This document shows, one piece after another, positions 1-9,173 of a stretch of DNA of 9,229 nucleotides; position 1 is the stretch's first letter, and the number at the start of each line of letters is the position of its first letter. The notes beneath the pieces are model-generated. The model ran no database searches and was not told the DNA's origin. It saw nothing but the letters and a program-made list of their open reading frames with translations. The translations under genes were made by a program, and so were the position numbers. Source of the DNA: Betaproteobacteria bacterium RIFCSPLOWO2_02_FULL_68_150 (GTDB taxonomy: Bacteria; Pseudomonadota; Gammaproteobacteria; Burkholderiales; SG8-39); the NCBI GenBank assembly GCA_001771975.1, contig MERE01000170.1, forward strand, positions 1 to 9,229. Reading direction: 5' to 3'.

Positions 1-1188
1 CTCCAGCGTCGGAGGATATTCCGGATCGGTGTAATCGCCCGCGAGGAAAATTCCCGCAGTCGCGGTGACCGGCCCCGGGCGCCGCAGCCCCGGCGTGCAC
101 TCGATGGTGGCACGTTTTTCGGCGATTACCTGGCTCCAGAGCGGGTCGGGCAGGGCGCCCAGGGCGTGCGCCAGCTCGCGGTGACAGGCGGCCGCGATTT
201 CCTCGTGCGACAGCTGCTGATGGTCGCCTCGCGCACTGATCACGCAGGCGATACGCCCCTTCTCGCCGAGCAGTGCACCGCGATCGAAGGCCCACTGCGC
301 CAGGCCCGCCGCGAGTCCGAGCATCGGACAGGGCAGCCTGACCGATGCTGCATACTGCAGATAGCAGGTGTAGATCGGCTGGTACGCGAATTCGGCAAGC
401 TCACCGACGAGCGGCGCAAAAGGTTGCAGCTGATGCGGCCCCACGGCCAGAACGACGCGCGCGAATTTCTCGCCGTCGACGGCGGCATCGGCGCCGACCC
501 GGTGCACGGTGCGGGAGGTGCGGATTGCGCCGCCGTGCGCGCGCAGGTACTCGGCGGCGGGCTCGGGAAACAGGCGCGACAGGTCCACGCGCGGCAGCAG
601 CAGGTCGCTTGCTTCCGGCAACCCGGCGAGCGAATCGCGCAACACGGTGGCGAAGACCTGCGCGGAGGCCCGCTGCGGTGGCGTATTGAGCGCCGCGAGG
701 CACAGCGGGCGCCACAGATAGCGACCGATGCGACCGTTCTGGCCGTGGCGCGCAAGCAGTTCGTGCACGCTGCCGTCCGGCTCGACGCGAAACCCGCAAC
801 GGCGCAGCGCGAGCATGAAGCGCACCGCGCCCCAGCGCTCGGCGATCGGTGCGCCGCGCATGGCGAGCAGCCCGCCGAGCAGTCCGAGCGGCGCCGGCAG
901 CCAGAGCGCGCGCAGTGCGAAGCCCTCCGCATAGCGCAGTTCGAGCGGCAGGCGCAGCGCCGCCTCGGCTGGCACGCCGACCTGGCGCATGAGGCGCAAC
1001 AGCTCGGCATAGGCACCGATCAGGATGTGCTGGCCGTTATCGAGATCGCGGCCCCGCGGCCGCACGCGACGCGCCCGCCCTCCGAGCACCGGTCCCGATT
1101 CGAACACGGTGACCGCGGCGCCACGCGCGGCAAGCGTCACCGCAGCCGCCATGCCGGAATAACCGCCTCCGATCACCGCCACGCGCAC
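1..1188 (-). CDS. hpnE: HpnE, hydroxysqualene dehydroxylase (FAD-dependent squalene desaturase family), 3' end cut by window edge
   Basis: This FAD-dependent enzyme is known to reduce and dehydroxylate hydroxysqualene to squalene, the last of the three HpnC/D/E steps that feed hopanoid synthesis. I translated all 396 codons present and found no stop. The N-terminus has the dinucleotide-binding glycines in VAVIGGGYSGMAAA (about residues 3-16), then GRAR and the family-typical DNGQHILIGAY near residues 54-64. LCLAALNTP lies in mid-protein, and the C-terminal FAD contact AGDYTDPEYPPTLE sits at the window edge. A few tens of residues are probably missing. The start is GTG at 1188, because an in-frame TGA lies five codons upstream and GAAGGA sits 8 nt before the GTG. 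It is third in the hpnC-hpnD-hpnE operon, 28 nt after hpnD. Carotenoid desaturases are distant relatives, but the flanking hpnC and hpnD settle the assignment. Confidence 0.93.
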   Translation of the reverse strand, partial: MRVAVIGGGYSGMAAAVTLAARGAAVTVFESGPVLGGRARRVRPRGRDLDNGQHILIGAYAELLRLMRQVGVPAEAALRLPLELRYAEGFALRALWLPAPLGLLGGLLAMRGAPIAERWGAVRFMLALRRCGFRVEPDGSVHELLARHGQNGRIGRYLWRPLCLAALNTPPQRASAQVFATVLRDSLAGLPEASDLLLPRVDLSRLFPEPAAEYLRAHGGAIRTSRTVHRVGADAAVDGEKFARVVLAVGPHQLQPFAPLVGELAEFAYQPIYTCYLQYAASVRLPCPMLGLAAGLAQWAFDRGALLGEKGRIACVISARGDHQQLSHEEIAAACHRELAHALGALPDPLWSQVIAEKRATIECTPGLRRPGPVTATAGIFLAGDYTDPEYPPTLE

Positions 1189-1216
1189 GCCGCTAATCCT
1201 TCACGTCGTCACCGAT

Positions 1217-2050
1217 TCAGGCCAGCACCCAGGTCTTCCACGCGATCCAGAACTTGCGCAGCGGCGTGAGCGAGGTGCGGTGGGTGAGCACGCGGTAGCC
1301 GTCGCGCCCGATCTCGGCGAGCAGGGCGCGATAGATCGCCGCCATGACGAGTCCCGGGCGCTGGGCGCGCCGGTCCGCCGCCGGCAGCAGCGCGTAAGCG
1401 CGCTCGTAGTAGGCTTCGGCGCGCTTCGCCTGGAACTGCATCAGCCTGCGGAACGGCTCCGTGTTGCGCGTGTGCAGGATGTCGTTCGCCGTGACGCCGA
1501 AGCGGCGCAGGTCTTCGAGCGGCAGGTAGATGCGGTCCTTGCGCGCGTCCTCGCCGACGTCGCGAATGATGTTGGTGAGCTGAAAGGCAATGCCGAGCGT
1601 GCGGGCGTACTCGAGCGTGCGCGGATCGCGGTAACCGAAGATGCCCGCCGCGAGCAGTCCGACGACGCCCGCCGCCAGATGGCAGTAGCGCTCGAGCGCA
1701 GCGAAGTCGAGATAACGCCTCTGGCCGAGGTCCATCGCCATGCCGGCGATGATGTCGTGCAACCGTTCCGCGGCGAGGCCGTATTTGGCCAGCGCGGGCT
1801 GCAGCGCCCGCGTCACCGGGTGCTGCGGCCGGCCGGCGTACAGGTTGCCGATTTCCGCGCGCCACCAGTCGAGCTTGGTCGCGGCGAGCTGCGGGTCGAA
1901 ACCGTCGTCGACGACATCGTCGACCTCGCGGCAGAACGCGTAGAGCGCCGTGATCGCGCGGCGGCGTTCCGGCGGCAGGAAGAGGAACGCGTAGTAGAAG
2001 CTCGACCCGCTCGCGACCGCCTTTTGCTGGCAGTACTGGTCCGGACTCAT
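1217..2050 (-). CDS. hpnD: HpnD, presqualene diphosphate synthase
   Basis: This 277-residue trans-isoprenyl diphosphate synthase (squalene/phytoene synthase fold) is known to condense two farnesyl diphosphates to presqualene diphosphate, the first committed step of bacterial squalene synthesis. Both Mg-binding Asp motifs are visible: DDVVDD at residues 44-49, after YAFCREV, and DVGED at 164-168 within NIIRDVGED, followed by the conserved RIYLP. The start is ATG at 2050, overlapping the hpnC stop as ATGA, so translation is probably coupled. A weak GGCGGG lies just upstream. A larger open frame continues upstream through hpnC and into the antisense of the tRNA, but that extension is a shadow without family resemblance. 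The protein could be confused with phytoene synthase, but the HpnC-HpnD-HpnE arrangement favours HpnD. The length is normal and all key residues are present. Confidence 0.94.
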   Translation of the reverse strand: MSPDQYCQQKAVASGSSFYYAFLFLPPERRRAITALYAFCREVDDVVDDGFDPQLAATKLDWWRAEIGNLYAGRPQHPVTRALQPALAKYGLAAERLHDIIAGMAMDLGQRRYLDFAALERYCHLAAGVVGLLAAGIFGYRDPRTLEYARTLGIAFQLTNIIRDVGEDARKDRIYLPLEDLRRFGVTANDILHTRNTEPFRRLMQFQAKRAEAYYERAYALLPAADRRAQRPGLVMAAIYRALLAEIGRDGYRVLTHRTSLTPLRKFWIAWKTWVLA

Positions 2051-2850
2051 AGCGCCCGCCAGATTAGCAGCGGCCAGTCGGACGCGCGCAGCACGGGCCG
2101 CAGGCGGAACACGTCGTAGCCGGTCTGAGCGAGCTTTTCGAGGATGCGCAGCCCGCCCTGGACCGTGACGCCGATTTCCAGCGCCACGCGGCCGGTCAAC
2201 TGGCGCGCCAGCGGTGCGCCGGCCAGCATCATGCGCCGCGCGCGCTCGCACTGATGCCGCATCAGTCCGCGCCAGGCGTCGTCGCAGCCCCGCGCCGCGA
2301 TCTGCTGCTCCGTGACGCCGAAGCGGCGCATTTCGTCCTGCGGCAGATACAGGCGCCCTTTGGCCCAGTCGAGTGCGACGTCCTGCCAGAAGTTGATCAG
2401 CTGCAGGCTGCTGCAGATGGCGTCGGCTTGCTCCAGCGCAGCGCCCTCGGAGCGGCCAAAAAGGTGCAGCAACAGGCGCCCGACCGGGTTGGCCGAGCGG
2501 CGGCAATAGTCGAGCAGCTCGCCGAAATCGGCGTAGCGCTGCTTCACCACGTCCTGACTGAAGGCATCGAGCAGATCGCGCAACAATTGCAGCGGCAGCG
2601 CATGGCGACGCACGACGCGCGCCAGATCGCGGAATGGCGGCGTCTGCGGCTCGCGCCCGGATTCGATGCGATCGAGTTCGGCGCCGCAGGCGGCGAGCCC
2701 CGCCAGCCGCTCGGCCGGCGTCGCTTTCCCCTCGTCGGCGATATCGTCGGCGCTGCGCGCGAAACGGTAGATGATCGCCACGGGCTCGCGCAGCGGCCGC
2801 GGCAGGAGCCACGAAGCAACCGGGAAGTTTTCGTAATGACCGGACGGCAA
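2047..2850 (-). CDS. hpnC: HpnC, hydroxysqualene synthase
   Basis: This 267-residue squalene/phytoene synthase-fold protein is known in the hopanoid pathway to convert the presqualene diphosphate made by HpnD to hydroxysqualene, which HpnE then reduces. The N-terminal HYENFPVASWLLP (residues 5-17) is typical of HpnC. The Asp motifs are DDIADE at 35-40 and DVALD at 157-161, the latter after LINFWQ and before GRLYLP. The second motif keeps both aspartates at DxxxD spacing. The start appears to be TTG at 2850. No ATG or GTG lies between it and the conserved N-terminus, and GGA lies 9 nt upstream as a modest Shine-Dalgarno. It is the first gene of the leftward operon and overlaps hpnD by 4 nt. 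Leaders of related proteins are short, so a further upstream start is unlikely. Confidence 0.93.
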   Translation of the reverse strand: MPSGHYENFPVASWLLPRPLREPVAIIYRFARSADDIADEGKATPAERLAGLAACGAELDRIESGREPQTPPFRDLARVVRRHALPLQLLRDLLDAFSQDVVKQRYADFGELLDYCRRSANPVGRLLLHLFGRSEGAALEQADAICSSLQLINFWQDVALDWAKGRLYLPQDEMRRFGVTEQQIAARGCDDAWRGLMRHQCERARRMMLAGAPLARQLTGRVALEIGVTVQGGLRILEKLAQTGYDVFRLRPVLRASDWPLLIWRAL

Positions 2851-2907
2851 GCGTTGAATTCCGAGGGAAATCCGGCCTCTCGCAAGCCGGTGCGGACGAA
2901 GTTCGGC

Positions 2908-2936
2908 AGTATAATGGCCTGCATCCGAAATGCCGC
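2908..2936 (-). promoter_or_regulatory. Probable promoter of the hpnCDE operon
   Basis: On the minus strand TATACT (5 of 6 matches to the -10 consensus) occupies 2913 down to 2908. GCGGCA at 2936-2931 lies 17 nt upstream as a weak -35 (3 of 6 matches). Initiation near 2901 would give a leader of about 50 nt before the TTG of hpnC. The -10 shares its TATA core with the plus-strand -10 of the tRNA-Leu/tig promoter. Confidence 0.5.
2910..2915 (+). promoter_or_regulatory. -10 element of the tRNA-Leu/tig promoter
   Basis: A perfect TATAAT lies 30 nt before the tRNA-Leu 5' end, and initiation is expected near 2922. No good -35 is visible: the hexamer at 17-nt spacing is CCGGTG and there is no TG extension. 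The discriminator after the -10, GGCCTG, is GC-rich. That is the usual feature of tRNA and ribosomal promoters under stringent (ppGpp) control, but such control here is inference. No further promoter is apparent in the 39 nt between the tRNA and tig, so this one probably also drives tig and clpP. Confidence 0.65.
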
Positions 2937-2945
2937 TGGCCTAAA

Positions 2946-3030
2946 GCGAAGGTGGCGGAATTGGCAGACGCACTGGATTTAGGTTCCAGCGCCGCGAGGC
3001 TTGTGGGTTCGACTCCCACCCTTCGCACCA
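2946..3030 (+). tRNA. tRNA-Leu, anticodon UAG
   Basis: A complete 85-nt class II tRNA. The acceptor stem GCGAAGG (2946-2952) pairs with CCTTCGC (3020-3026), and ACCA at 3027-3030 means the CCA end is encoded. The anticodon stem CTGGA/TCCAG encloses the loop TTTAGGT with anticodon TAG at 2980-2982, which reads CUA and other CUN leucine codons. A long variable arm follows (GCGCCGCGAGGCT region), as expected for leucine, then a T arm with GTGGG/CCCAC around TTCGACT. It lies 39 nt upstream of tig, an arrangement common in betaproteobacteria, and the transcript is probably dicistronic and processed at the tRNA ends. Confidence 0.97.
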
Positions 3031-3069
3031 CCGCCGGGCAGGCGTACCGTTGGAAAGGGACAGCAACGC

Positions 3070-4374
3070 ATGGCAGCAGAAGTGGAAACGCTCGGCGCGC
3101 TGGAGCGGCGCCTGTCGATGTCGCTACCGGTCGACGAGATCGAGCGCCAGGTGGATACGCGGCTGAAGCAGCTCGCGCGCAACGTCAAGCTGCCCGGTTT
3201 CCGCCCGGGCAAGGTGCCGCTCAAGCTGGTGCAGCAGCAATACGGCCCGCAGGTGCGCTCGGAGGTGCTGGGCGACGCGGTGCAGAAGGCGTTCGGCGAG
3301 GCCATCAAGGGCGCCAACCTCAAGGTCGCCGGCTATCCGCGCATCGAGAAGAAGGACGCTGGCAGCGAGCTGCAGGCGCTCGAATTCAGCGCCACCTTCG
3401 AGATCTATCCCGAGGTCAAGGTCGGCGATCTTGCCGCCGCGAGCGTCGAGCGGCCGCAGCTCACGGTGGACGAGGCCGCGATCGAAAAGACCCTCCAGAT
3501 CCTGCGCCAGCAGCGCACCGAATGGATCGCCGTCGAGCGCGCGGCGCAGGACGGCGACCGCCTGACGGTGGATTTCGACGGACGCATCGGCGGCGAGCGC
3601 TTCGATGGCGGCAACGCCTCGGGCTTGTCCTTCACGCTGGGCGAGCGGCGCATGCTGCCCGAATTCGAGTCCGCGGCGCGCGGCCTGAACTCCGGCGAAG
3701 CCAAGGCCTTCGATCTCAAGTTTCCCGACGACTATGCCGGCAAGGCGGTGGCCGGCAAGACCGCCGCGTTCTCGCTGGCGGTGACGCGGGTGGAAGAGCC
3801 GCGGCTGCCGGCACTCGATGCCGAATTTGCCAAGCGCCTGGGCGTCGCCGACGGCGATCTGGAGAAGATGCGCGTCGACGTGCGCGCGAACGTCGAGCGC
3901 GAGGTCAGGAAGCGCGTCGACGCCCGGGTGAAGGGGCAGGCGCTGCAACGGCTGCTCGATGCGACGCCGCTCGAATTGCCCAAGGCGCTGGTCCATGCCG
4001 AGGCGCAGCACCTGGTCGAGATGGCCGCGGCCGATCTGAAGGCGCGGGGCCTGAAGCTGGAGAACGTGCCGCTCGATCCGCAGGCGTTCGAGGCCAATGC
4101 CAGGCGCCGCGTCGCCCTCGGGCTGATCGTCGGCGAGCTCGCGCGCACCGAGAAGCTGCAACCCAAGCCCGCCGAGGTACGCGCCCTGATCGAGGCCGAG
4201 GCGCAGTCGTACGAGAGCCCGGCCGAGATGGTAAAATGGTTCTACATGCAGCCGCAGCGCTTGTCCGAGATGGAAAGCCTCGCGCTCGAAAACAACGTGG
4301 TCGGCTGGGTGTTGTCCAAGGCCCGCGTAACCGACAAGCCTGTTTCCTTCGACGAATTGATGGGCGGCGCATGA
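3070..4374 (+). CDS. tig: Trigger factor, ribosome-associated chaperone and peptidyl-prolyl isomerase
   Basis: This 434-residue protein (432 in E. coli) binds the ribosome at L23 near the exit tunnel and shields nascent chains. The ribosome-binding loop reads GFRPGKVP at residues 43-50, against GFRKGKVP in E. coli. An FKBP-like PPIase domain follows at roughly residues 157-245, beginning near GDRLTVDFDG (from residue 162) with LGERRMLPEFE further on. The rest is the helical substrate-binding C-terminal domain. The start is ATG at 3070, with AAGGGA 9 nt upstream. The open frame extends back into the tRNA, but that part is not coding. The stop overlaps the clpP start as ATGA, which implies translational coupling. 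It is the first protein gene of the tig-clpP-clpX-lon cluster, downstream of tRNA-Leu. The sequence is intact and nothing suggests transfer. Confidence 0.96.
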   Translation: MAAEVETLGALERRLSMSLPVDEIERQVDTRLKQLARNVKLPGFRPGKVPLKLVQQQYGPQVRSEVLGDAVQKAFGEAIKGANLKVAGYPRIEKKDAGSELQALEFSATFEIYPEVKVGDLAAASVERPQLTVDEAAIEKTLQILRQQRTEWIAVERAAQDGDRLTVDFDGRIGGERFDGGNASGLSFTLGERRMLPEFESAARGLNSGEAKAFDLKFPDDYAGKAVAGKTAAFSLAVTRVEEPRLPALDAEFAKRLGVADGDLEKMRVDVRANVEREVRKRVDARVKGQALQRLLDATPLELPKALVHAEAQHLVEMAAADLKARGLKLENVPLDPQAFEANARRRVALGLIVGELARTEKLQPKPAEVRALIEAEAQSYESPAEMVKWFYMQPQRLSEMESLALENNVVGWVLSKARVTDKPVSFDELMGGA

Positions 4375-5039
4375 ACTGGCAACGACGCACGACCGATTCC
4401 GGCAGCGCTCTGGAGCCCGCCCACGGCATGCCGGAACCCGCTCGCGGCTTGGGGCTCATCCCGATGGTCATCGAGCAGTCGGGGCGCGGCGAGCGCGCCT
4501 ACGACATCTATTCGCGGCTGCTCAAGGAGCGCGTGGTGTTCCTGGTCGGACCGGTGACCGAAATCACCGCCAACCTGATCGTCGCGCAGCTGCTGTTCCT
4601 CGAATCCGAGAATCCGGACAAGGACATCTTCTTCTACATCAACTCCCCGGGCGGTTCGGTGTCCGCGGGCCTGGCGATCTACGACACGATGCAGTTCATC
4701 AAGCCGGACGTGTCCACCCTGTGCGTCGGCCAGGCGGCGAGCATGGGCGCGCTGCTGCTGGCCTCGGGGGATGCGGGCAAGCGCTTCGCGCTGCCGAATT
4801 CGCGCGTCATGATCCACCAGCCGATGGGCGGATTTTCCGGCCAGGCCTCGGACGTCGCGATCCACGCCAAGGAAATCCTCTACCTGCGCCAGCGGCTCAA
4901 CGAGATTCTCGCCAGGCACAGCGGCCAGCCGATGGAGGTGATCGAGCGCGACACCGACCGCGATTTCTTCATGGGCTCCCAGGAAGCGGTAAAGTACGGC
5001 ATCGTGGACAAGGTGCTGGTCTCGCGGGAGAGCGACTAG
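4371..5039 (+). CDS. clpP: ClpP, ATP-dependent Clp protease proteolytic subunit
   Basis: This 222-residue serine protease forms the two-ring 14-mer chamber that degrades substrates fed by ClpX or ClpA in the cytosol. The catalytic triad is Ser124 (GQAASMGA), His149 (MIHQPMGG) and Asp198 (DTDRDFFM). All three are shifted by exactly 13 from E. coli S111, H136 and D185. The Gly-rich strand NSPGGSVSAG is at 91-100. The ATG at 4371 overlaps the tig stop by 4 nt and is the preferred start, although its Shine-Dalgarno is weak. ATG codons at residues 20 and 32 are alternatives. By alignment the mature protein should begin at about Gly28 (GLIPMVIEQ), so the propeptide would be about 27 residues, against 14 in E. 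coli. clpX follows after 2 nt. Confidence 0.97.
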   Translation: MNWQRRTTDSGSALEPAHGMPEPARGLGLIPMVIEQSGRGERAYDIYSRLLKERVVFLVGPVTEITANLIVAQLLFLESENPDKDIFFYINSPGGSVSAGLAIYDTMQFIKPDVSTLCVGQAASMGALLLASGDAGKRFALPNSRVMIHQPMGGFSGQASDVAIHAKEILYLRQRLNEILARHSGQPMEVIERDTDRDFFMGSQEAVKYGIVDKVLVSRESD

Positions 5040-5041
5040 AC

Positions 5042-5412
5042 ATGTCGGACAAGTCCGGCGCGGGCGAAAAGCTGCTGTACTGCTCGTTCTGCGGCAAGAG
5101 CCAGCACGAGGTGCGCAAGCTCATCGCGGGCCCGTCGGTGTTCATCTGCGACGAGTGCATCGAGCTGTGCAATGACATCATCCGCGAGGAGACCGCCTCC
5201 GACAAGGGCGGCAAGGGCGCCAAGTCCGACCTGCCGACGCCGCGCGAGATCCGCCAGATCCTCGACCAGTACGTGATCGGCCAGGATCAGGCGAAGAAGA
5301 TCCTTTCGGTGGCGGTATACAACCACTACAAGCGGCTGAAGCATCTCTCGAAGAACGACGAGGTCGAGCTGGCAAGACGCTGCTGGCGCAGACGCTGGCG
5401 CGGCTGCTCAAC

Positions 5413-5425
<13 letters not shown>
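5042..5425 (+). CDS. clpX: N-terminal clpX fragment: zinc-binding domain with frameshifted tail
   Basis: Read literally, the ATG at 5042, 2 nt after the clpP stop, yields 127 residues. The first 110 or so are genuine ClpX: the C4 zinc-binding domain (Cys14, 17, 36, 39), which in the family dimerises and binds adaptors and some substrates, plus the start of the AAA+ module. The last 16 or so residues are an Arg/Trp/Cys-rich out-of-frame tail (beginning RRCWRRRWRGC) ending at TAG 5423-5425. It has no ATPase domain and would not act as an unfoldase. A free zinc-binding domain might still titrate adaptors, but that is speculation. Confidence 0.55.
5371..5376 (+). other. clpX: Deletion junction in clpX (inferred 40-nt loss spanning Walker A)
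   Basis: At GGCAAG the upstream frame (GAG CTG GC) meets the downstream codons AAG ACG (Lys-Thr of Walker A). In an intact gene both ends probably carry a similar short motif: GGCCAAG at the Ala-Lys before the missing stretch, and GGCAAG at the Gly-Lys of Walker A. The junction is therefore ambiguous by about 3 nt, and slippage or recombination at microhomology is a plausible cause. The intact sequence is inferred from the family and cannot be read here. Confidence 0.8.
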
Positions 5426-6273
<848 letters not shown>

Positions 6274-6310
6274 ACTGCGCGCTTTGCGCTGCCGTCGGGC
6301 CGTGCACGCG

Positions 6311-6339
6311 TTGCGGGTTGCGCGCCTTGCGTGTAGGCT
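6311..6339 (+). promoter_or_regulatory. Possible lon promoter in the clpX-lon spacer
   Basis: The 140 nt between clpX and lon is the longest gap in the plus-strand cluster and probably carries a lon promoter. The best vegetative-type match is TTGCGG (6311-6316), 17 nt, then TAGGCT (6334-6339), with 3-4 matches in each hexamer. No convincing heat-shock (sigma-32) pair, CTTGAA with CCCCAT, is seen, although lon is a heat-shock gene in E. coli. No hairpin followed by a T run marks a clpX terminator. Confidence 0.25.
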
Positions 6340-6413
6340 AGCTGCAAGGCTTTGATTCTTCTCAGGGGAACCCGCGGCGCGCGGACCACTCTAACCCGTT
6401 CGAGGTCTTCGAT

Positions 6414-8837
<2,424 letters not shown>

Positions 8838-8855
8838 TCCCAGCGAGGCGACGCG

Positions 8856-9128
8856 ATGAACAAGGCGGACATGATCGAGCAGATCGCGCAGGCGGCGGAA
8901 ATCTCCCGTTCGGCGGCGGAGCGCGCAGTCGACGCGATGGTCGCGGCAGTCAAGCTCAGCTTGCGCAAAGGCGAAGCCGTGACGCTGGTCGGGTTCGGCT
9001 CGTTTTACGCCAGTCAGCGTGCGGCGCGCGCTGGGCGCAACCCGCGCACCGGCGCTGAAATCCGCATTCCTGCGGCGCTCGTGCCGAAGTTCCGCGCTGG
9101 CAAGGCCCTCAAGGATGCTATAAACTAG
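8856..9128 (+). CDS. hupB: HU-family DNA-binding protein (HU-beta type)
   Basis: This 90-residue nucleoid protein binds and bends DNA without strong sequence specificity. The N-terminal helices begin MNKADMIEQIA, VTLVGFGSF follows (about 42-50), and the DNA-intercalating arm has RNPRTG at 61-66 with Pro63 conserved. The C-terminus VPKFRAGKALKDAIN (76-90) is typical of HU. IHF subunits have different arms and ends, so HU is preferred. The start is ATG at 8856, with GAGG 7 nt upstream and 18 nt after lon. Its place after lon and before a tRNA-Val gene is conserved in proteobacteria. It may be co-transcribed with lon, and I see no strong promoter of its own. Confidence 0.95.
   Translation: MNKADMIEQIAQAAEISRSAAERAVDAMVAAVKLSLRKGEAVTLVGFGSFYASQRAARAGRNPRTGAEIRIPAALVPKFRAGKALKDAIN
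9098..9124 (+). promoter_or_regulatory. Probable tRNA-Val promoter inside the 3' end of hupB
   Basis: TGGCAA-type -35 sequence overlapping CTGGCA (about 9098-9103), with CTGGCA matching TTGACA at 4 of 6 positions, precedes TATAAA (9119-9124, 5 of 6) by about 16 nt. Initiation near 9131 would leave a 43-nt leader before the tRNA. The bases after the -10, CTAGCGCGC, are GC-rich, as in stringently controlled stable-RNA promoters. The -10 overlaps the last codons and lies just before the stop of hupB. Confidence 0.5.
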
Positions 9129-9173
9129 CGCGCCTTTTTTGGGTGGCTGTAGACGGGGGCGCGGGTGTCCCGG

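Noticed and set aside
166..1269. A 367-codon plus-strand frame across the hpnE region.
   Set aside because: It is antisense to a fully translated HpnE with clear FAD motifs and shows no family features.
1217..3031. A 604-codon minus-strand frame extending hpnD upstream through hpnC and into the tRNA-Leu antisense.
   Set aside because: Only the last 277 codons resemble HpnD. The upstream part is hpnC in the wrong frame and starts inside the tRNA.
2952..4370. A plus-strand frame running through tRNA-Leu and tig ahead of clpP.
   Set aside because: It is the clpP frame open by chance through tig. The real tig frame and its stop overlap with clpP explain the region.
6274..6380. A clpX terminator or attenuator hairpin in the GC-rich spacer.
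   Set aside because: Only short CGCG or GGG/CCC self-pairings are present, with no following T run.
9131..9145. A hupB terminator at the T6 run.
   Set aside because: No GC-rich hairpin precedes the T run; the adjacent GCGCGCC has no pairing partner upstream.
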